From JAHQVK01 sp036788295 (GTDB taxonomy: Bacteria; Myxococcota; Kuafuiibacteriia; Kuafuiibacteriales; Kuafuiibacteriaceae): a stretch of 64,000 bases of DNA. Position 1 is the stretch's first letter, and each line of letters starts with the position of its first letter. Under the pieces are notes generated by a model, which was given only the letters and a program-made list of their open reading frames with translations, was not told the origin of the DNA and did no database searches. The stretch is taken from the NCBI GenBank assembly GCA_036788295.1, contig DAIQNR010000018.1:13415-77414 (forward strand), in the 5' to 3' direction. This document shows positions 58,674 through 64,000 of this stretch, piece after piece. The position numbers were made by a program, and so were the translations under genes.

Positions 58674-58677
58674 CTTT

Positions 58678-59487
58678 ATGGCTCGCGCGAGGCTCGCCTT
58701 CGTGGGAGCCTGCCAGGCCGTGAGCCGCGCGTCCGATAAACCCCCGAGTAACGGCAGAAAACCACAGCTTCGGGCCGAACGACGCGCCCGCAAGGAGCCC
58801 TCACAGGAGCGGAGCCGGTTGCTGGTCGCCGCGCTGCTCGAAGCAACGGCTCGCATTTTGGCCGCCGACGGATGGGCCGCGCTCACCACGAACCGGGTGG
58901 CCCGGCAGGCCGGGGTGAGCGTTGGGAGCCTCTACCAATACTTTCCGAACAAGGAGGCCTTGGTGGCCGGACTCATCGAGCGCTGGGTGGACGAAACCGG
59001 CGAGCGCCTGGTCGAACAAGCGCGGTCGCTCGCGGAGCTCCCCGTCGAGCGGTGCGTTCACCACATCGTGCAAAGCGCGCTCGCCGCGAGCCGAGAGGGC
59101 GAACCTTTGTTTCGCTCGGTGCTGGCGCAGCTCCCACCCACCGGCGCCCTCGAACCGTTCGAACGCCTCAACCGCCGCCTCGCCGACGCGCTCGCCGACT
59201 GGATCGCGCACCGACGCAGCGAGCTCGAGGTGGAAGATCCCTCCCTGGCCGCCTACGTGCTCGTCACCGCCCTCGACGGCGCCATCGACCACGCGCTCCT
59301 CTTTCGGCCCGAGCTCCTCGACAGCCAGCGCTTCGCCCGCCAGCTCGAGCACCTGGTCGCCGGCTGCCTCGGGATGAGGTCCCCGAACGACATCGGTCTT
59401 CCCGGCGCCAAAGAAGGTTGGCTGCGGAGCCGCCGAACGCGGCTACTCGGTCGAACGGGGGATGGCAGCGGTTCCGCGAACACCTGA
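58678..59487 (+). CDS. TetR/AcrR family transcriptional regulator
   Basis: 269 aa from the ATG at 58678, or 255 aa from the GTG at 58720, which would leave more room for the operator. After a basic N-terminal tail the TetR helix-turn-helix follows: LLVAALLEATARILAADGWA, TTNRVARQAGVSVGSLYQYF and PNKEALVAGLIERW. The C-terminal ligand-binding domain (~residues 120-240) is all-helical. Likely represses the divergent DUF418 gene and itself; the ligand is unknown. Confidence 0.88.
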   Translation: MARARLAFVGACQAVSRASDKPPSNGRKPQLRAERRARKEPSQERSRLLVAALLEATARILAADGWAALTTNRVARQAGVSVGSLYQYFPNKEALVAGLIERWVDETGERLVEQARSLAELPVERCVHHIVQSALAASREGEPLFRSVLAQLPPTGALEPFERLNRRLADALADWIAHRRSELEVEDPSLAAYVLVTALDGAIDHALLFRPELLDSQRFARQLEHLVAGCLGMRSPNDIGLPGAKEGWLRSRRTRLLGRTGDGSGSANT

Positions 59488-59497
59488 TGCTGCCGCC

Positions 59498-59995
59498 GTG
59501 AACCATCGCTATCCGCGCGTTCTTCTTCGAACCATTTTGCCGGCGGGTCTCGGCGGCCTGGGAGCTTTTGTCTTCATGTACGCGTGCGATGCGGCCTCGA
59601 CGGACGTGGGCGACATGCTGGTGGACGCGGGGTAGATGCTGCGCGACGTCGGGACGACGCTTCGCCCCGACGCTGGCGCCCAGCCAAACCCTCTGCCGGC
59701 TCCGTTCCCGACTTCCGTGTTCACCGTGGTGGCTCAGCAAGGAAATGAAACCCAAGTGGCCTGCACGGGCGGGAGCCGTTCGGCAGTGGAAGTCATTCGA
59801 GGCCCGGTTCGGGTCAGCTTCATTAGTCGGGCTGCCGAGGTGTTCGTGGCCCAAATTTCGGGCGGCGCTTGCGGCAGCGTGACGGGCGGCCAAAACCGGC
59901 TCGATACCATAGCCAATGGGGAGCTCTACCTCGCCGATGGATACGCGCTCTATCTCAGGGGGAGCGAGGTCGTGGTGTCGGGGGTTCGCCTGTAG
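59498..59995 (+). pseudogene. Lipoprotein gene interrupted by in-frame amber codon
   Basis: GTG at 59498 starts a lipoprotein-like N-terminus (TILPAGLGGLGAFVFMYAC, Cys at residue ~30) continuing to DVGDMLVDAG and then TAG at 59633-59635. The same frame resumes at once with MLRDVGTTLRPDAGAQPN and runs to 59995 (119 residues, beta-rich: VFTVVAQQGNETQVACTGGS, GELYLADGYALYLRGSEVVV). The DAG-type linker on both sides of the stop shows that one ~165-aa lipoprotein gene is split by a single codon change (CAG or GAG to TAG) or a sequence error. The ATG right after the stop could allow re-initiation of a soluble fragment. Confidence 0.65.
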
Positions 59996-60028
59996 CGGCG
60001 GGAATCTCACCAGAACATCCGGCCGAAT

Positions 60029-60946
60029 TCACCGCTGCGGGAGGGATGCGGACACGGCGCGGACGATGGGGGCGGCGATTCGGGCGACGGCTTCGGGGTC
60101 GATCTGGCTCTCTTCGAGGGGAATGAACTCTTTTGCGAGCAGGTCTCGGCGGACCTCCACCCCGAGGACGCGGCCCGGCCACCGGGTCGCGTGCCTGTGG
60201 CCCACGGTGCTCGGGTGCACCGGATAGGTCGCGTTGTCGGTGGCTTCGATGCCGGCGTCCCAGAGCTCCGCGATGAGGCGGCCGACGATCTGGGGCGGAG
60301 CGAGCGAGGTCCCGTCGGGCAGGCGGTGGATCGCGTCCACCTGGGGGCGCAGGGGCCATCGCTCGGGGTCGGCGTAGGCTTCCTGCAGCTTCTCCACGAT
60401 GTCGAGCCCCACCTCCACGTCCACCGAACGGGGGGCGTAGGAGTGGAGCAACAGGAGCAGGGCCTGGGGCATGGCCGCCTCGAGCGCGGCCGCCACCGCC
60501 TCGGTGTAGCGCTCGTGACGGGCCACCAGAAGCGACCGGTCCGCTTCGCTCACCGCCCACGGCATGAGCCCCGGCGTGATCCGCCCAGCGAGCGGCCGGG
60601 TTTGCCCATCGTCCGCTGCACCGTCGAGCCGCCGGTTCGTGTCGATGAACGTGCGGGGGATTCGGCAGCGCAGAACCCACACCGACCGGCGGGGATCGCT
60701 CGCCACCACCGCCTCGGCCACCGCTTGGGCCAGCTCGGGGGCGCCGATGTCGGTGTTCACGAAAAAGAATCGCTCGAGCCCACGGGGCAGCGGGCCGTCC
60801 ATCGCGGCGGCGAGCCGAGCGTAATCCTCGGTGTCGGTGGCGCCGTGCGGCACCTCGATCACGAGGTCCGGCCGGCCGGAAGGGGGCGCAGCCGGGCCGC
60901 AAAGAACGGCGACGTCGAGGATGTCGGGAGCCGATTCGGGATGCAC
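60029..60946 (-). CDS. N-formylglutamate amidohydrolase-like protein
   Basis: 305 aa from the GTG at 60946; the frame extends to a GTG at 60994, only 5 bp from the divergent ATPase start and less likely. Features of the FGase / N-formylglutamate amidohydrolase fold: DLVIEVPHGATDTEDY with the metal-binding His, RIPRTFIDTNRRL and LLLLHSYAPRSVDVEVG. Family members hydrolyse N-formyl-glutamate in histidine breakdown, but many relatives of this type have unknown amide substrates, and no hut genes are nearby. Confidence 0.75.
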   Translation of the reverse strand: MHPESAPDILDVAVLCGPAAPPSGRPDLVIEVPHGATDTEDYARLAAAMDGPLPRGLERFFFVNTDIGAPELAQAVAEAVVASDPRRSVWVLRCRIPRTFIDTNRRLDGAADDGQTRPLAGRITPGLMPWAVSEADRSLLVARHERYTEAVAAALEAAMPQALLLLLHSYAPRSVDVEVGLDIVEKLQEAYADPERWPLRPQVDAIHRLPDGTSLAPPQIVGRLIAELWDAGIEATDNATYPVHPSTVGHRHATRWPGRVLGVEVRRDLLAKEFIPLEESQIDPEAVARIAAPIVRAVSASLPQR

Positions 60947-60999
60947 CCCGGCACTCTCGCACGGCAGACGCCGGGCGACGCATGCGCTAAGCACCCCCC

Positions 61000-63702
61000 G
61001 TGCGCGAGTTTCCAGGCGGATTCGAGCGAGCGAATGGGCTCGGGGTGGACCCGAGGTCGGGCCTGTCCGACGAGGAGGTGCCGCGCCGAAGGGCCGAACA
61101 CGGCGAAAACGCGCTGCCGGAGGCCCCGGTCAAGTCGCTGCTCTCGATTTTCCTCGAGGCCCTGTCGGACAAGACGCTGCTCATCTTGGTCGGCGCCGCC
61201 GTGCTCGCGATCGGGGTCGAGCTGCTCCGAGGCGCGCTCGAGCCCGGCCATGCCCCCCATTTCATCGACGGCATCGCAATTCTCTCCGCGGTGCTCGTCG
61301 CCTCGGGGGTCACCACCCTCAACGATTGGCAAGCGGCCCGGCAGTTTCGAGGCCTCCACCAGCTTCGGGTGGACGTCGAGGTCCCGGTCCGCCGAAACGG
61401 CCAGGTGCGCCGGGTCCGGTCCCGAGAGCTCGTGGTCGGCGACGTCGTCTACTTCGACGCCGGCGACAAGATCCCCGCCGAAGGGGTGCTGCTGTCCGGG
61501 GCGGAGGTCTCGCTCGACCGCTCCGCCCTGACGGGAGAGGCCGAGCCGGCCAAGAAGGGCGACGATGACCTCGAGCTCGAGGGGGGCAGCACCGTCGTGT
61601 CCGGCAGCGGCGTCATGGTCGTGACCGCGGTCGGCGCCGCCACCGAGATTGGGCGCCTGCAGGCGAGCCTCGCCGAGCTGACCCCGAGCCCAACCCCGCT
61701 GCAGGAGCGCCTCGCGAAGCTCGCCGACCGCATCGGCCTCGCCGGGCTCACCGCCGCCATCCTGACCTTCGTCGCGCTCGTCCTCTCCGGCTGGCTGCGC
61801 GGGCAGTTCGGGCTCGATTTCGACCTCGCCACCGGAGCCCGCCTGCTCGAGTTCGCCATCGTCGCCGTGACCATCGTCGTGGTCGCCGTGCCGGAGGGCT
61901 TGCCGCTCGCGGTCACCATCAGCCTCGCGTACTCGGTCCGGCGAATGGCCCAGGACCAAAACCTGGTCAGAAACCTCGCCTCCTGCGAGACGATGGGGTC
62001 CGCGACCGTCGTCTGCTCGGACAAGACCGGAACCCTTACCGAGAACCGGATGACCGTGGTGGCGGCGTGGGCCGGCGGCAGCGAGCTCGAGGGGACGATC
62101 GGGCGTGAGAAGGTGGCGGCGGCGGCGGAGCGCATCGCCGAGGTCGCCGCGGTCGACTCCACCGCCCACCTCGAGCTCGGTGACGACGGGCGGACCCACG
62201 CCGTCGGCAATCCCACCGAAGGCGCGCTGCTCGTATGGGCCGCGTCTTGGGGCGAAGATTGGGAAAAGCGCCGGGCCGAGGCGGTCGTGCTCGAGCGCTT
62301 CGGGTTCAGCTCCGACCGAAAGCGCATGACCACCGTCGTCGCCGACGGCGAGAAGCGGAGGGCGCTCGTGAAGGGCGCCCCGGAGACGATCCTCGCCCGG
62401 TCCGCCCGATACGCCGCGAGCGGCGGGGATCGGCCGCTCGACGACGCCGCCCGCGAGGAGATCGGCGAGGCGCTCCGCCGCTTCGCCGAACAGGGCTGGC
62501 GCACGCTGGCGCTCGCCGACCGTGAGCTCGGCGCAGAGGTGAAGCTCGACGCCGAGCAGATAGAATCCGATCTCACCCTGCTCGCGGTCGTCGGAATCGC
62601 CGACCCGCTCCGGTCCGACGTCGCCGACGCGCTCGCCGCCTGCGGCCGGGCCGGCGTCGAGGTCAAGCTCGTCACCGGCGACAACTCGACCACCGCCCGC
62701 AGCATCGCTTCGCAAGTGGGCCTGCTCGGGCCTGACGACCTGGTTCTCGAGGGCCCAGAGTTTCGGAAGAAGTCCGACGAAGAGCTGACCCAGATCCTCC
62801 CTCGGCTGCGGGTGCTCGCCCGCTCCGTACCTTCGGACAAGCTCCGTTTGGTCTTGGCCCTGAAGGAGCGGGGCGAGGTCGTCGCGGTGACCGGCGACGG
62901 CACGAACGACGGCCCGGCCCTTCGCGCCGCGGACGTCGGCTTCGCGATGGGCGTTTCGGGCACGGAGGTGGCCAAAGAGGCCTCGGACATCATCCTGCTC
63001 GACGACAACTTCTCATCCATCGTGGCCGCGATCAGCTGGGGGCGCGCGATCTTCGACAACATCCGGAAGTTTTTGCAGTTTCAATTGACGGTGAACGTGG
63101 TGGCGCTATCCACCGCGTTTCTCGCCGCGCTGCTCGGCTATGGGATGCCGCTCAACACCGTGCAGCTGTTGTGGGTGAACCTCATCATGGATACGCTGGC
63201 CGCGCTCGCGCTCGCCACGGAGCCTCCCACGGACGCTCTGCTCGACAATCGGCCCCACGGCCGCCGCGAGCCGCTCGTGAGCCGCCCGATGATCGCATCC
63301 ATCGCCTGGATGGGATCGATCATGCTCGTGTTGCTGATCGGTTCCCTCGTCTGGGATGGATGGGTTCCAGACGGCACCACCGGTGAGCAGCGCCTGTCGT
63401 TCGTGTTCAACGCCTTTGTCTTCATGCAGCTGTTCAACGAGTTGAACGCCCGCTCCACCGCTTTTGACCGCGGCGTCTTCACCGGCCTTCGCAACAGCCC
63501 GCTTTTCGTCGCGGTGGTGGGCGTCACGGCGCTCTTGCAGGTGCTCATCATCGAGTTCGGCGGCGCGTTCTTTCGCACCGTCCCCCTCGGGGCCAACCTA
63601 TGGATCGCCTCCGTGGCCCTCGGCGCGCTCATGATCCCCGCCGGCGCCGCGCTCCGCCTGCTCGGCCGCCGACTAGGAAGGGGCTCGGTAGCTCGTTCGT
63701 GA
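61000..63702 (+). CDS. P-type Ca2+-transporting ATPase (PMCA-type)
   Basis: 900-aa inner-membrane P2B-type ion pump. GLSDEEVPRRRAEHGENALP marks the N-terminal actuator region; ALTGEAEPAKKG is the actuator TGE loop, VVAVPEGLPLAVTISLAYS the M4 ion site with PEGLP, CSDKTGTLTENRMTVV holds phosphorylated Asp341, KGAPE and DPLRSDV are in the nucleotide domain, and VTGDGTNDGPALRAADVGFA is the hinge. PEGLP and the overall length match plasma-membrane Ca2+ pumps, so Ca2+ export is the best prediction. GTG start, with TAAGCA 6 nt upstream. No C-terminal calmodulin-like extension. Confidence 0.92.
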   Translation: MREFPGGFERANGLGVDPRSGLSDEEVPRRRAEHGENALPEAPVKSLLSIFLEALSDKTLLILVGAAVLAIGVELLRGALEPGHAPHFIDGIAILSAVLVASGVTTLNDWQAARQFRGLHQLRVDVEVPVRRNGQVRRVRSRELVVGDVVYFDAGDKIPAEGVLLSGAEVSLDRSALTGEAEPAKKGDDDLELEGGSTVVSGSGVMVVTAVGAATEIGRLQASLAELTPSPTPLQERLAKLADRIGLAGLTAAILTFVALVLSGWLRGQFGLDFDLATGARLLEFAIVAVTIVVVAVPEGLPLAVTISLAYSVRRMAQDQNLVRNLASCETMGSATVVCSDKTGTLTENRMTVVAAWAGGSELEGTIGREKVAAAAERIAEVAAVDSTAHLELGDDGRTHAVGNPTEGALLVWAASWGEDWEKRRAEAVVLERFGFSSDRKRMTTVVADGEKRRALVKGAPETILARSARYAASGGDRPLDDAAREEIGEALRRFAEQGWRTLALADRELGAEVKLDAEQIESDLTLLAVVGIADPLRSDVADALAACGRAGVEVKLVTGDNSTTARSIASQVGLLGPDDLVLEGPEFRKKSDEELTQILPRLRVLARSVPSDKLRLVLALKERGEVVAVTGDGTNDGPALRAADVGFAMGVSGTEVAKEASDIILLDDNFSSIVAAISWGRAIFDNIRKFLQFQLTVNVVALSTAFLAALLGYGMPLNTVQLLWVNLIMDTLAALALATEPPTDALLDNRPHGRREPLVSRPMIASIAWMGSIMLVLLIGSLVWDGWVPDGTTGEQRLSFVFNAFVFMQLFNELNARSTAFDRGVFTGLRNSPLFVAVVGVTALLQVLIIEFGGAFFRTVPLGANLWIASVALGALMIPAGAALRLLGRRLGRGSVARS

Positions 63703-63722
63703 ACCGGGGCCGCGCCTAGGGA

Positions 63723-64000
63723 TCAGTCGGTGTGAAGCACGGCCTCGAGGTTCGTCGCGGTGACGGCGCGGCGGGTCCACCGCCGAAGGTCCATGTCGGA
63801 GCCGGCGCGAATCCGCGCGACGATAGCCTCGTCCACTGTTCCGAATCGTTCGCTTAGTAGGTCGAGCAGGACCTCCATGCGCCCTTCCTTGCGCCCTTCT
63901 TTGCGCCCTTCCTTGCGTCCCTCCTTGCGCCCCTCTCTGCGCCCTTCCTCGCGGCCGGCCGCTCGCTCCCCCGCGAGCAGGATGTAGTGGCCATCGAGGC
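63723..64000 (-). CDS. C-terminal part of Rpn family nuclease/transposase-like protein
   Basis: Only the last 92 codons are in the window. The minus-strand reading gives DGHYILLAGERAAGREEGRR, then repeated KEGR units, then LLDLLSERFGTVDEAIVARI and ending in NLEAVLHTD. This is the C-terminal part of Rpn/PD-(D/E)XK proteins (DUF4351-like tail after a charged KEGR array). The nuclease domain lies beyond the window edge. Confidence 0.75.
   Translation of the reverse strand, partial: LDGHYILLAGERAAGREEGRREGRKEGRKEGRKEGRKEGRMEVLLDLLSERFGTVDEAIVARIRAGSDMDLRRWTRRAVTATNLEAVLHTD
63879..63950 (-). repeat. Six 12-bp coding repeats (KEGR array)
   Basis: Plus-strand units such as GCGCCCTTCCTT at 63879, 63891, 63903, 63915, 63927 and 63939 encode tandem KEGR/REGR tetrapeptides on the minus strand. 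Such arrays vary in number among Rpn-family copies through slippage. Confidence 0.75.

Noticed and set aside
63760..63987. Plus-strand frame with repeated RPSL units
   Set aside because: It is the complement of the KEGR array. The minus strand gives a recognised Rpn/DUF4351-type C-terminus, so the plus frame is a shadow.

Overview
The window is about 70% GC, densely coded on both strands, and looks like chromosome from a myxobacterium-type organism (Myxococcota, probably Polyangia). The signs are several lipoproteins with Asp-Ala-Gly-rich linkers, a large surface protein ending in a Cys/hydrophobic/Arg tail like the MYXO-CTERM signal, MoxR/VWA and SWIM genes, a tandem kinase-like regulator and a TonB-like protein with a long basic linker. 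This is inference from gene style; there is no rRNA or other marker here. No tRNA, rRNA, CRISPR array, prophage or insertion sequence was recognised.

The most important region is 19.0-22.2 kb, a light-harvesting operon of purple-bacterial type: pucB and pucA (LH2 beta and alpha), a 193-aa protein with four tandem 16-residue Trp-Phe-Gly repeats, pucC (assembly MFS protein) and a peptide deformylase coupled to pucC by an ATGA overlap. Upstream lies a promoter with two TGT-N12-ACA palindromes 8 bp apart (PpsR/CrtJ-type), the second overlapping a TTGACA -35 box. The 5' leader and the pucA-downstream gap hold strong stem-loops. The alpha polypeptide has Phe44-Leu45 where B800-850 complexes have Tyr-Trp, the pattern of blue-shifted B800-820 (LH3) complexes. 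The organism is therefore probably a chlorophototroph or descends from one. Reaction-centre and pigment genes are not in the window.

Layout. 0.2-2.9 kb: NYN-domain protein and Nudix-like protein. 3.0-10.9 kb: unrecognised proteins (two small, one 894-aa coiled-coil, one with EDR repeats) around a coupled pair of sphingosine-phosphate-lyase-like PLP enzyme and M81/MlrC protein. 11-15.3 kb: exported proteins, a lipoprotein histidine phosphatase and the CARDB/Ig-like surface protein. 15.4-19.0 kb (minus): trmL, three class I methyltransferases (one like ETF-beta lysine methyltransferase) and a membrane protein. 19.1-22.2 kb: puc operon. 22.3-28.0 kb: SUFU protein, folB, degenerate PilT-like protein, alpha/beta hydrolase, 5'-3' exonuclease, RluA pseudouridine synthase. 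28-35 kb: universal stress protein, DsbA-like lipoprotein, Na+/solute symporter, TonB-like protein, lipoprotein. 35.2-38.9 kb: rplC, rlmE, hslO and nuoD, with rplC and nuoD away from their usual operons. 38.9-43.1 kb: divergent sucrose-phosphate synthase (frameshifted) and amylosucrase. 43.2-47.9 kb: dual pseudokinase, rhodanese-YggX fusion, SixA-like phosphatase, unrecognised protein. 47.9-55.3 kb (minus): five overlapping genes SWIM / DUF5691-like / MoxR / DUF5682-like / VWA. 55.4-64 kb: toxin-like protein with a coupled small partner, DUF418 protein and divergent TetR, lipoprotein gene with an in-frame amber, N-formylglutamate-amidohydrolase-like protein, P-type Ca2+ ATPase, and the end of an Rpn-type gene.

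Two initiation styles coexist. Some genes have clear Shine-Dalgarno sites (4148, 19295, 19467, 33425, 46770). About nine others instead show TANNNN exactly 6 nt before the start codon, which suggests frequent leaderless transcripts.
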